A DNA stretch of 8,173 nucleotides from JANNHK01 sp034408875 (GTDB lineage: Bacteria; Actinomycetota; Acidimicrobiia; IMCC26256; PALSA-610): the NCBI GenBank assembly GCA_034408875.1, contig JAWXCJ010000320.1, forward strand, positions 1 through 8,173, given 5' to 3'. The notes beneath the pieces are model-generated. The model searched no databases. It worked only from the letters and a program-made list of their open reading frames with translations, and was not told the origin of the DNA. Positions 1-7,501 of this stretch are shown in pieces (the stretch's first letter is position 1; each line of letters starts with the position of its first letter). The translations under genes were made by a program, and so were the position numbers.

Positions 1-2983
1 CCTGCGACGTCACGTAGACGAAGCGCGCGAACGGCGACCGGCTCTCGTTGACCAACCGTTCCCCGCGCGCGAGCGCGTCGTCGAATCGGGCCCGATTCGC
101 GAGGTACATCGAGTCGATGAGGATCGAGTTCGTCGCACTGATCTGGAGATCGATGTCGCCCGATGCCTCGGCCAGGCGCGCGAGTTCGACGCGCATCACC
201 GTCAGCTCTTCCTCGCCGACGTCGTTCCACCTCATGTACACCGATGTCGCGAGCGCGGCGGCGAGCGCCGCCGGGTCCCCCGACCGCCGGGCGACCTCCA
301 TGGCTTCGCCGGCCAGCTCGGCGTGGCGAGCCGCGTCGAGGAACGCGACGTGGTTGCCGAGCCGGGCCAGCAGCTTGGCCCGGGTGACGTCGTCGACGCG
401 GTCGCGGCTCGCGACCGCTTCTTCGAGCAGTGCGAGCATCGCGGGGTCCGAGCCCGACGACGTGAACCGGAGGCTGCCGAACACGACTGCCGCCCGGGCG
501 ATCAGCTGCGGCTCGTCGATGCGCCGGCCGATGTCCGCGGCAGCCATCAGTGCCTCGCGCGCGCCCTCGGGCTCCCCGGCGTGCTGGTGCGCGTCACCGA
601 GGGCGAGGAGCAGCTCCGCGGTGACGTGCTCGTCGGGCGCGTCGTCGAGTTCGAGGGCTTGCAGCGCGAGGTCGTAGGAGCGAGCCGCTTCCTCGTATGC
701 GGCGGCGCCCGCCGCGCGCCGGCCGGCGCGGGTCGCGTAGCCGACGGCCTTGGCGACGTCGCCACCGGGCGCGGCCTGGAACGCGTGGTACGCGAGCTCG
801 GTGAGGTGCGCGTCCGGGCTCGATCCGTAGAGCGACTCGAGGGCACCGAGGATCTGGCGGTGCATCCGGACCCGTCGTGGGGTGCTGAGCTCCGAGTACA
901 AGGTCTGGCGGATGAGCGCGTGGTTGAACTCGTAGACGCCGGGCTGGTCGCGCCGTTCGCGCACCACCTGCCGTTCGAGAGCCTCGTCGAGGACATCGAG
1001 CACGCGGTCCTCGTCGGCGTCGAGCACGAGCGTGACGGCCTCGAGTGAGAACCCGCCGGGCATCGCGGCGCCGATCGTCAACATTCGGTTGCAGTCGTCG
1101 CCGAGGCGCGAGAGGCGGCGGCCGATGACCTCGCGCACGCCTTCGGGGAGTTGGTCCGCCACGCTTTCGGTCGTTCCGACCCATTCTCCGTCGACGCGCT
1201 GCAGCGCCCCGCTCTCGGCGAGGTGGCGGAGGATCTCGGCGACGAAGAAGGGGTTGCCTTCCGTCCCGCGGTGGATGGCGTCGGTGAACTCGGGTTGGCT
1301 CTCCTGGTCGCCGACCGCTTCGATGAACGACTTCACTTCGTCGCGGTCGAGTCCGCGGAGCAGCACGCGTTCGTAGAGGTGTTCGCGGCGCAGTGTCGCG
1401 ATCGTCTCCGCGAGCGGATGAGTGCGGTCGAGTTCGACGTCGCGGTATGTGCCGACGATGAGGACGCGCTCGCGGCGGAGATTGCGGGCGAGGTACTGGA
1501 GCAACAACAACGTCGGTTTGTCGGACCAGTGCAGGTCGTCGAGCATGAGCACGATGGGGCGGGCGACCGACGCGTTGGCGAGGAAGGTGGCAACGCCTTC
1601 GAACAGGCGCATGCGTTCGGCGTCGCCCTCGAGCGCGGGGGAGACGGGAAGGTCGGGGAAGCGGGTTCGCAGTTCCGACACGATCGTCGCGACCTCGGGC
1701 GCGCCCGTGCTCAGCTCGGGCCGGAGTTCCTCGTCGGAACGACCGCGCACGTACGTACGCAGCGCCTCGACGAACGGCAGGTAGGGCGCGCCGAGCTCGC
1801 CTTCGTAACAGTGGCCCCAACACACTTGCGCGCCGCGCACGGCAGCGTGCACGCCGAGTTCCTCGACGAGGCGGGTCTTGCCGATGCCGGGCTCACCCAC
1901 GACCATCACGAGCCGCGACTTCCCGGACAGGGTGTCGTCGAACAATGCCTTGAGCGTTTCGAGTTCGCTCGCCCGGCCGACGAAGCGTCCGAAGGTGGCG
2001 GCGCCGACGGGTGGGCTCGCAGCCGCGACGACCGGCGCGTCGCCGGTCGTCGCCGGCTGGGCGCGGAGCCGGGCGATTTCCTTGGCCACGGCCGGCGCGT
2101 CGGCGGGGCGCGCGGCCGGATCTTTCTCGAGTAGTGCGAGCACGAGCTGTTCGACCGGCGCGGTGACAGCCGCGTTGTGCCACGACGGTGCAACCGGTGC
2201 GGTATTGAGGTGCTGGGAGATGACGGTGACCGCGTCGTCGCCGAGGAACGGCGGCCGCCCGGCGAGCATCTCGTACATCGACGCCCCGAGCGCGTACAGA
2301 TCGCTGCGCGCGTCGGGCGCCCGCCCGACCGCCTGCTCGGGCGCGAGGTACGCGACCGTGCCGACGACCATGCCCTCGGAGGTCATACGCGAGCGATCGG
2401 TTTCGACCGCGAGTCCGAAGTCGCCGAGCCGGGCCGTGCCGTCGGCCGCCATCCACACGTTGGCCGGCTTGAGGTCGCGGTGCACGACGCCGCGCTCGTG
2501 GGCGTGGGCGAGCGCGAGCGCGAGCTGTTCGGCGATCCGGAGTACTTCGTCGGACGGCAGCCGGTGGTCGTCGGTCTGGGCGAGCACGTCGGCCACCGAG
2601 CCGCCGGGCATCAACTCGGAAACGATGTACGGGGCGCCGTCGTCGTCGCCGACGTCGAAGACGGTGACGATGTTGGGGTGGTCGCCGAGGCGGGCCATGG
2701 CGCGGGCCTCGCGCTCGATGCGGTGGCGGCCCACCTCGTCGAGGCCGTCGGTCTTGATGACCGCGACCGCGACGTCTCGCCCGAGCCGGGCATCGGTCGC
2801 CGCGTACACGACCTTGCGGGCGCCCTCACCGAGCAGGTTCCGAACCCGGTAACGGCCGGCGCCCACGGTCGCGGGCAGGGCGCGACCCGCGCTCGATGGC
2901 GCCGGTACACCGAGGGTCGCGCCACACGACTCGCAGAACCGCGCGCCTTCGCGATTTTCATGGCCGCAGGCGGAGCACGTCAC
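1..2983 (-). CDS. Zinc-ribbon Ser/Thr protein kinase fused to STAND AAA ATPase with helical repeats (3' end outside window)
   Basis: Signalling protein, probably cytosolic; 994 residues are visible and the frame is still open at the left edge. The GTG start at 2983 is chosen because it places a zinc ribbon at the very N-terminus (C3-x2-C6 and C17-x2-C20). The kinase domain spans about residues 45-310: a glycine-rich loop of the form LGEGARKVVYA, catalytic HRDLKPAN at 168-175, DFG at 188-190 and the APEQ segment at 214-217. It is followed by an AAA/STAND module with Walker A GEPGIGKT at 363-370 and Walker B LMLDDLHW with Asp482/Asp483. The rest to residue 994 is Ala/Leu-rich helical sequence like the TPR-type repeats of LuxR/MalT-like or adenylate-cyclase-associated STAND proteins. 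The layout recalls mycobacterial PknK, but the N-terminal zinc ribbon differs. The usual VAxK lysine is absent: the strand reads DVAVAVIK, with Ala74 at that place and Lys77 three residues on. The input signal, targets and any C-terminal output domain (for example a LuxR-type HTH) are unknown. Confidence 0.9.
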   Translation of the reverse strand, partial: MTCSACGHENREGARFCESCGATLGVPAPSSAGRALPATVGAGRYRVRNLLGEGARKVVYAATDARLGRDVAVAVIKTDGLDEVGRHRIEREARAMARLGDHPNIVTVFDVGDDDGAPYIVSELMPGGSVADVLAQTDDHRLPSDEVLRIAEQLALALAHAHERGVVHRDLKPANVWMAADGTARLGDFGLAVETDRSRMTSEGMVVGTVAYLAPEQAVGRAPDARSDLYALGASMYEMLAGRPPFLGDDAVTVISQHLNTAPVAPSWHNAAVTAPVEQLVLALLEKDPAARPADAPAVAKEIARLRAQPATTGDAPVVAAASPPVGAATFGRFVGRASELETLKALFDDTLSGKSRLVMVVGEPGIGKTRLVEELGVHAAVRGAQVCWGHCYEGELGAPYLPFVEALRTYVRGRSDEELRPELSTGAPEVATIVSELRTRFPDLPVSPALEGDAERMRLFEGVATFLANASVARPIVLMLDDLHWSDKPTLLLLQYLARNLRRERVLIVGTYRDVELDRTHPLAETIATLRREHLYERVLLRGLDRDEVKSFIEAVGDQESQPEFTDAIHRGTEGNPFFVAEILRHLAESGALQRVDGEWVGTTESVADQLPEGVREVIGRRLSRLGDDCNRMLTIGAAMPGGFSLEAVTLVLDADEDRVLDVLDEALERQVVRERRDQPGVYEFNHALIRQTLYSELSTPRRVRMHRQILGALESLYGSSPDAHLTELAYHAFQAAPGGDVAKAVGYATRAGRRAAGAAAYEEAARSYDLALQALELDDAPDEHVTAELLLALGDAHQHAGEPEGAREALMAAADIGRRIDEPQLIARAAVVFGSLRFTSSGSDPAMLALLEEAVASRDRVDDVTRAKLLARLGNHVAFLDAARHAELAGEAMEVARRSGDPAALAAALATSVYMRWNDVGEEELTVMRVELARLAEASGDIDLQISATNSILIDSMYLANRARFDDALARGERLVNESRSPFARFVYVTSQ

Positions 2984-3043
2984 AGGGGCGTGAGCCTAGG
3001 GCTGGTTGTCGGATTGCGCCCGGTGCGTGCAATCCTGACCGTT
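2984..3043. promoter_or_regulatory. Divergent intergenic region between kinase and flavoenzyme genes
   Basis: These 60 bases separate two divergent GTG start codons, so promoters for both genes should lie here or just inside the opposing gene. On the minus strand TAGGCT at 2993-2998 fits the actinobacterial TANNNT -10 pattern and ends 9 bases before the kinase GTG, which would give a very short leader or none; I see no good -35 for it. On the plus strand TTGTCG at 3006-3011 followed by TGCAAT at 3028-3033 is a weak sigma-70-like pair before the flavoenzyme gene. Neither start has a recognisable Shine-Dalgarno sequence. The region is certain; the individual promoter elements are tentative. Confidence 0.4.
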
Positions 3044-5020
3044 GTGACCCGCGTGCTGCATTCACCCTTGCCGATCGGGCCGGTCGAGTCGCGCAACCGG
3101 GTCGTCGCGGGCGCGCACTTCACGATGTACACCGAGCCGAACCCGACGTACGGCGAACCCGGCTTCTACGGCGAGCGCTACGGGCGCTACCTCGCCCGGT
3201 TCGCGCAGGGCGGTGTCGGTGTCGTGATCGCCGGGCAGGCGCAGGTGCACCCGACGACCGCGTACCAGATGCACAACAACGCGAACATGTGGGACCCCGC
3301 GTGCGTGCCGCACCTGGTCCGCGTGAGCGCGCAGGTGCAGGAACACGGCGCGCTCGCGTTCATCCAGCTCGCCCACAACGGCGGGGTCAACCACGCGACC
3401 TGGTCGAAGCTGCCCGTGTGGTCGGCGTCGGGGATCGCGAACCACATGGAATCGGCCGCGATGATCGAACCCGCGCAGATCCGCGAGGTCATCGACGCGT
3501 TCGCGCGCGCGGCGCGCCACGCGGCCGACGGGGGTTTCGACGGCATCGAGGTGCACGGCGCGCACGGCTACCTGATCCAGGAGTTCCTGTCGCCGAAGTC
3601 GAACACGCGCATCGACGAGTACGGCGGCTCCCTCGCGAACCGCATGCGCTTCGGAGTCGAGGTGCTCGAAGCAGTGCGCGCCGCGGTGGGCGAACGCGTT
3701 GCGGTCGGGTTGCGCTTGGTCGGCGACGAGGAGGAGCGCGACGGCTCGGGTCTCGGCCCCGACGACTGCGCCGAGATCGCGGCCGAGTTCGCGGCGGCCG
3801 GGCTCGTCGACTTCCTGAACGTGAGCGTCGGTACATCGGGCACGGGCATGGTGCGACCGATGTACGTGCCGCATCTCGTCGGCGTGCGCGCGACAGCAAT
3901 CGTGAAGAAAGCGGTGCCCGACATCCCCGTGTTCGCGGTCCACCGCATCCTCACACCGGCCGAAGCCGAAGGCGTGCTCGAACGGGGCGAGGCCGACGCG
4001 GTGACGCTCGTGCGGGCGCTGATCGCCGATCCCGACTGGGTCGCGAAGGCCGCCGCCGAACAGGCCGACCACATCCGGCTGTGTACAGGCTGCAACCAGG
4101 GTTGCTACGGCAATCTCACGCAGGGCTATCCGATTACCTGCGTCACCAACCCGGTCGTCGGCCGCGAATGCGAACTCGGCACCCTCACCCCGGCCACCGA
4201 ACGCAAGCGCGTCGTCGTGGTGGGCGGCGGCCCGGCCGGACTCGAAGCCGCCTGGGTCGCGGCCGCGCGCGGCCACGACGTCGTGCTGCTCGAACGCAGC
4301 AAGGAGCTGGGCGGCAAGGTGCGGCTCGCTCAGTTGCTACCGGGCCGGGCCGAGATTGCCGACTTCGCCGACTGGCGTGCGGGCGAGTGCACGCGGCGCG
4401 GAGTCGACATTCGGTTGGGCGTCGACGCCGACGTCGACACCGTGCTCGCGCTCGCGCCCGACGCCGTCATCGTCGCGACCGGTGGGCGCGCGACCGTCGA
4501 CACGCCGGCCAAGTCGCACCCGATGCCGATCGCCGGGAGTGAGCAACCGTGGGTGGTCGACCACGAGGTGCCCCTGCGCGACCCGGACTCGATCGGAGCG
4601 AGGGTCGTCGTTGTCGACGCGATCGGTCACATCGAAGGCATCGGCGTCGGCCATTTCCTCGCCGAGCGCGGGCACGACGTCACCGTCGTGTCACCAATGG
4701 CAACGCCGATGCTGCTCGATGCCGAGACCATGCAGAAGGCGCTGCCGCGTGCAGTACGCGCCGGTGCCCGCTGGTTGCCGAACACGGCCGTCGTCGTGAT
4801 CGGCGATCACGAAGTCACGATCGCCAACGTGCTCTCCTACGCGATCGAGTCGCTCCCCGCCGACACCGTCGTCGTGCGTACGCACGGCGTTCCCGACAAC
4901 GCGCTGGCGCACGCGCTCCGCGGGCGCGTCACCGACCTGCACTGCATCGGCGACGCGATCTCGGTCCGGCTCGCCGACCGCGCCATCTTCGACGGCCACC
5001 GCGCCGGCCGCGCCGTGTAA
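3044..5020 (+). CDS. FadH/OYE-family iron-sulfur flavoprotein oxidoreductase (2,4-dienoyl-CoA reductase-like)
   Basis: Predicted 658-residue flavoenzyme, close to the size of E. coli FadH and trimethylamine dehydrogenase. Residues about 1-340 form an Old Yellow Enzyme FMN barrel. H171-x-x-H174-G-Y176 aligns with the OYE ligand pair (His191/Asn194) and proton-donor Tyr196, and is followed by the family segment around FLSPKSN and YGGS. Cysteines 347, 350, 354 and 366 (C-x2-C-x3-C-x11-C) should bind a 4Fe-4S cluster. A Rossmann FAD/NAD(P) domain follows, with GGGPAG at 394-399; a second nucleotide fold begins near residue 518, where the usual GxGxxG is degenerate (DAIGHIEGIG). By family knowledge, electrons from NAD(P)H would pass through FAD and the cluster to FMN. 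The substrate cannot be read from sequence: enoyl- or dienoyl-CoA, an enone or an amine are all possible. From memory it resembles the FadH/OYE paralogues found with mycofactocin genes, but none occur here. GTG at 3044 is preferred; in-frame GTGs at 3023 and 3053 are alternatives. It converges on the SDR gene across a palindrome. Confidence 0.9.
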   Translation: MTRVLHSPLPIGPVESRNRVVAGAHFTMYTEPNPTYGEPGFYGERYGRYLARFAQGGVGVVIAGQAQVHPTTAYQMHNNANMWDPACVPHLVRVSAQVQEHGALAFIQLAHNGGVNHATWSKLPVWSASGIANHMESAAMIEPAQIREVIDAFARAARHAADGGFDGIEVHGAHGYLIQEFLSPKSNTRIDEYGGSLANRMRFGVEVLEAVRAAVGERVAVGLRLVGDEEERDGSGLGPDDCAEIAAEFAAAGLVDFLNVSVGTSGTGMVRPMYVPHLVGVRATAIVKKAVPDIPVFAVHRILTPAEAEGVLERGEADAVTLVRALIADPDWVAKAAAEQADHIRLCTGCNQGCYGNLTQGYPITCVTNPVVGRECELGTLTPATERKRVVVVGGGPAGLEAAWVAAARGHDVVLLERSKELGGKVRLAQLLPGRAEIADFADWRAGECTRRGVDIRLGVDADVDTVLALAPDAVIVATGGRATVDTPAKSHPMPIAGSEQPWVVDHEVPLRDPDSIGARVVVVDAIGHIEGIGVGHFLAERGHDVTVVSPMATPMLLDAETMQKALPRAVRAGARWLPNTAVVVIGDHEVTIANVLSYAIESLPADTVVVRTHGVPDNALAHALRGRVTDLHCIGDAISVRLADRAIFDGHRAGRAV

Positions 5021-5036
5021 CCCGCCCCTCGAGCCG

Positions 5037-5084
5037 TTCTGGACGCGCGTATCTGTTGCCGGCAACAGATACGCGCGTCCAGAA
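5037..5084. terminator. 48-bp perfect palindrome, likely bidirectional terminator
   Basis: Two 24-base arms (5037-5060 and 5061-5084) are exact reverse complements with no spacer; symmetry breaks at the next base on each side (G at 5036 and G at 5085). Transcripts from either strand would fold into the same long hairpin, with a CCGG tetraloop if the central bases stay unpaired. It lies between two convergent genes, 16 bases after the flavoenzyme stop and 15 bases beyond the SDR stop, which is the position expected of a shared terminator. No T-tract follows on either strand, so it would be of the U-less type proposed for actinobacteria. Alternatives are a dispersed palindromic repeat or a protein-binding site. 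Confidence 0.65.
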
Positions 5085-5099
5085 GCAGTGGTCGGGCGG

Positions 5100-6026
5100 C
5101 TACGGGCCCGGCTTTTTCCAGTCGGCAGGTGGCATCTCCGCCCGCTTCGGGCCTGCGCCGCCGAACTCGCGGGGTAGCGCGGCGGCGAACTCGGCCGCGG
5201 TCCAGCTGCCTTCGTCGCGCCGGAGTTCGTGGTCGACCGCCCACGAGCGGACGTGCTCCAGGCGGCCGCCGCGCATCTGGAACGTCTGGCCCGAGATCCA
5301 GTCGGCGTCCGGCGACGCGAGATAGCAGACGAATTCGGCGACATGCACCGGGTCGCGCTGTGTTCCGACGGAGTCGGCCGGATCCTCGCGTCCCGAACGC
5401 CAACCGATCGCGGCCAGGCGCGTGTTCGCGCCGGGCATCAACACGTTGGCGGTGACGCCGTACGGCGCCATCTCGCTTGCGATCGCTTCGGTGAACGCCG
5501 ACACGCCCGCCTTGGCCGCGACGTAGTTCGACTGGCCGGACCCGCCGTACACGAGCAAGCCCGTCGACGTGTTGATGAGCCGCCCGTACGTGGAGCCGTG
5601 TTCCTTCGCCTGCGCGCGCCAGTACCGGCACGCGGGACGCGACACGACGAACGTGCCGCGCAGGTGCACGCGCACGACGTCGTCCCATTCTTCGGCCGAC
5701 ATGTTGAACGCCATGCGCGGCCGCCCGAAGCCCGCGTTGTTCACGACGATGTCGAGCCGGTGCCAGCTGTCGAGCGCGTGGGCGACGAGTTCGTTCGCCG
5801 TCGCCTCGTCGGCCACGTCGCCCCGCAGCGCGACGGCCTCGCCTCCGGCGGCGATGATTTCGGCCACGACCTCGGCCGCCGGGTCCTCGTCGGTACTCGC
5901 CCCGTCGGTCGCGACACCGGCGTCGTTCACGAGGACACGAGCCCCGTAGGCGGCGAGCCTCAGTGCGTGCGCCCGTCCCAGCCCCCGCCCGGCCCCGGTC
6001 ACGATGGCCACTCGATCCTGCAGCAT
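5100..6026 (-). CDS. Short-chain dehydrogenase/reductase, MFE-2 (R)-3-hydroxyacyl-CoA dehydrogenase-like
   Basis: Predicted 308-residue NAD(P)-dependent oxidoreductase. The cofactor motif TGAGRGLG lies at 10-17, an acidic residue in the LVND segment (Asp35) sits near the end of the second strand, then D70, NNAG at 96-99, and the catalytic Tyr168-x3-Lys172 in NYVAAK. The stretches LVNDAG, VHLRGTF and GQSNYVAAKAG, and a tail of about 50 residues beyond the usual SDR end, match the family containing the (R)-3-hydroxyacyl-CoA dehydrogenase domain of peroxisomal multifunctional enzyme type 2. A 3-hydroxyacyl-CoA or steroid/alcohol substrate is therefore plausible but unproven. The residue 13 before the catalytic Tyr, normally Ser, is Thr155, with Ser154 next to it. 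The ATG at 6026 is chosen because it puts the Rossmann motif at the normal distance and has a GGGGGA sequence 11 bases upstream; the frame stays open to an ATG at 6098, but the extra 24 residues look non-coding. The gene is divergent from tig and convergent with the flavoenzyme gene. Confidence 0.88.
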   Translation of the reverse strand: MLQDRVAIVTGAGRGLGRAHALRLAAYGARVLVNDAGVATDGASTDEDPAAEVVAEIIAAGGEAVALRGDVADEATANELVAHALDSWHRLDIVVNNAGFGRPRMAFNMSAEEWDDVVRVHLRGTFVVSRPACRYWRAQAKEHGSTYGRLINTSTGLLVYGGSGQSNYVAAKAGVSAFTEAIASEMAPYGVTANVLMPGANTRLAAIGWRSGREDPADSVGTQRDPVHVAEFVCYLASPDADWISGQTFQMRGGRLEHVRSWAVDHELRRDEGSWTAAEFAAALPREFGGAGPKRAEMPPADWKKPGP

Positions 6027-6079
6027 GCCCGGAAGTTTCCCCCGACAACTGCTCGCGAAGGCAAGCACGTCTCGGGGGC

Positions 6080-6107
6080 CTGAGCGCGCGCTCTTCATCG
6101 GTACACT
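6080..6107 (+). promoter_or_regulatory. Putative promoter of tig-clpP
   Basis: In the 92-base divergent gap between the SDR and tig, TACACT at 6102-6107 matches the TANNNT -10 consensus well. CTGAGC at 6080-6085, 16 bases upstream, is a weak -35. Initiation about 7 bases after the -10 would leave a leader of only about 5 bases before the tig ATG. That fits the absence of a Shine-Dalgarno sequence there; the bases just before the ATG are pyrimidine-rich. This is pattern-based only. Confidence 0.4.
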
Positions 6108-6118
6108 TCTTTCTCCTT

Positions 6119-7501
6119 ATGCAAAGCACCGTCGAGTCCCTCGAGGGGAACAAGGTTCGGCTGCACGTCACCGTTCCCGCCGATGAATTCGAACGGGCGA
6201 TCGACTCGGCATTCCGCAAGCTCGCCCACGACGTGAAGATTCCGGGCTTTCGGCCGGGGAAAGCGCCCCGTCAGCTGCTCGAAGCGCGCTTCGGCGCCGA
6301 GGCGGCACGTGAGCAGGCGCTACGCGACGCGCTGCCCGAGTACTACGTCGAGGCGGTGCAGAGCAACGACGTCGATGTCATCGCCGCACCGGAGATCGAG
6401 ATCAAAGCGGGCGAGGAAGCAGGCGACGTCGAGTTCGAAGCCGTCGTCGAAATCCGGCCCCAGGTCAAGCTCCTCGGCTACGACGAACTCCGCGTCGAGT
6501 TGCCGTTCACCCCGGTCGACGACGCCGTGATCGAGCAGCAGGTCGACGCGTTGCGCGAACGCTTCGCCGACCTCACCGACTCCGAGTACCCGCTCATCGA
6601 CGAGTCGTATGCGACCGTCGACATCGCCGGGACGATCGACGGTGAAGCCGTCGAAGGCCTCACTGCAAACGACTTTTTGTACCGCGTGGGTTCGGCCATG
6701 GTCGTGCCCGAACTCGACGACAACCTGCGGGGCACGCGTCCGGGCGCCATCTTGGAGTTCGCGGCGACGCTGCCCGAACGCTTCGGTGAACACGAAGGCA
6801 AGGAGGTCACCTTCCGTGTCGTGGTGAAGGAAGCGAAGCAGAAGGTGCTTCCCGAAGTCACCGACGAGTGGGTCGACGAAGCGAGCGAGTTCGACACTGT
6901 CGACGAACTCCGCGGCGACATTCAGCGCCGGCTCGAGATGATGCAGAAGATCCAGGCGCAGATGGCAGTGCGCGACAAGGTGCTCGAAGCCGCGTCCGAC
7001 TTGGTGCCGCTCGAGCCGCCGCCCGCGCTCGTCGACTCGGAAACGCGTCAGCGGGTCGAAGATCTCGCGCACCGACTTTCGCACCAGGGCGCGACGCTCG
7101 AGGAGTACCTCGCGTCGACCGGACAGAACGCCCAGGAGTTCATCGACGAGATCAAGGTGGGCGCGGCGAAGGCCGTGCTCGCCGACCTCGCGCTCCGGGC
7201 CGTGGTGGCCCAGGAGGCCATTTCGGCGAGCGACGAGGAGCTCGAAGTCGAGATCGGCCGCCTGGCCGAACGAGTGGGCCAAAAGCCTGCACGCGTGCGG
7301 CGCGACCTCGAAAAGCGGGGTGCTCTGGAGGCGGTACGCTCTGATATCGCACGCGGCAAGGCCCTGGAATTCCTTGTGGAGCACGCCACAGTGGTCGACG
7401 AGGCAGGTACAGAAATCGATGTCTCCCTCCCCGAGGTGGAGGCAGAGGAATCCCCAGCATCGATCGAACCAGAAACAATCGAAGAGGAGTCCGAGGCGTG
7501 A
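6119..7501 (+). CDS. tig: Trigger factor, ribosome-associated chaperone
   Basis: Predicted 460-residue chaperone that binds the ribosome at the peptide exit tunnel and shields nascent chains; cytosolic. The N-terminal ribosome-binding domain carries the signature GFRPGKAP at 43-50, the same numbering as E. coli GFRxGKxP, which strongly supports the ATG at 6119. An FKBP-type PPIase domain covers about 163-240, containing the GTIDGEAVEG segment and LPERFGEHEGKEVTF. The helical C-terminal chaperone domain runs from about 245 to 430 and is followed by a Glu-rich acidic tail. In the PPIase domain the usual IPGFE segment reads VPELD (196-200), so prolyl isomerase activity may be weak; such divergence is seen in actinobacterial trigger factors and does not question the chaperone role. 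The gene overlaps clpP by 4 bases, as expected for the common tig-clpP operon, and a very short 5' leader is likely. Confidence 0.97.
   Translation: MQSTVESLEGNKVRLHVTVPADEFERAIDSAFRKLAHDVKIPGFRPGKAPRQLLEARFGAEAAREQALRDALPEYYVEAVQSNDVDVIAAPEIEIKAGEEAGDVEFEAVVEIRPQVKLLGYDELRVELPFTPVDDAVIEQQVDALRERFADLTDSEYPLIDESYATVDIAGTIDGEAVEGLTANDFLYRVGSAMVVPELDDNLRGTRPGAILEFAATLPERFGEHEGKEVTFRVVVKEAKQKVLPEVTDEWVDEASEFDTVDELRGDIQRRLEMMQKIQAQMAVRDKVLEAASDLVPLEPPPALVDSETRQRVEDLAHRLSHQGATLEEYLASTGQNAQEFIDEIKVGAAKAVLADLALRAVVAQEAISASDEELEVEIGRLAERVGQKPARVRRDLEKRGALEAVRSDIARGKALEFLVEHATVVDEAGTEIDVSLPEVEAEESPASIEPETIEEESEA
7484..7489 (+). promoter_or_regulatory. Ribosome binding site of clpP inside tig
   Basis: GAGGAG within the Glu codons near the end of tig lies 8 bases before the clpP GTG at 7498. 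Its strength and spacing, together with the 4-base stop/start overlap, decide the clpP start and suggest translational coupling to tig. Confidence 0.7.

Noticed and set aside
594..1823. Long open frame on the minus strand overlapping the kinase-ATPase gene in another frame
   Set aside because: Its product is Arg/Pro/Ala-rich with no recognisable motif, and the other minus-strand frame encodes clear kinase and ATPase motifs throughout. It is a by-product of high GC content.
1151..2134. Long plus-strand open frame opposite the kinase-ATPase gene
   Set aside because: It is antisense to the Walker A/B region and has no domain signature; GC-rich codons rarely create stops on the opposite strand.
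2177..3043. Upstream extension of the flavoenzyme frame by up to 289 codons
   Set aside because: The extension is antisense to the kinase domain and low-complexity; the OYE barrel begins properly just after 3044.
3062..4276. 404-codon minus-strand open frame opposite the flavoenzyme gene
   Set aside because: It is His/Arg/Val-rich without motifs, while the plus strand encodes the complete OYE active site and iron-sulfur cysteines.
6027..6098. Upstream ATG for the SDR, adding 24 residues
   Set aside because: The extra residues do not match SDR N-termini, and the ATG at 6026 has a GGGGGA site and the normal distance to TGxxxGxG.
5963..6118. Upstream extension of the trigger factor frame
   Set aside because: It would overlap the SDR gene, and the GFRPGKAP motif has E. 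coli-like numbering only from 6119.
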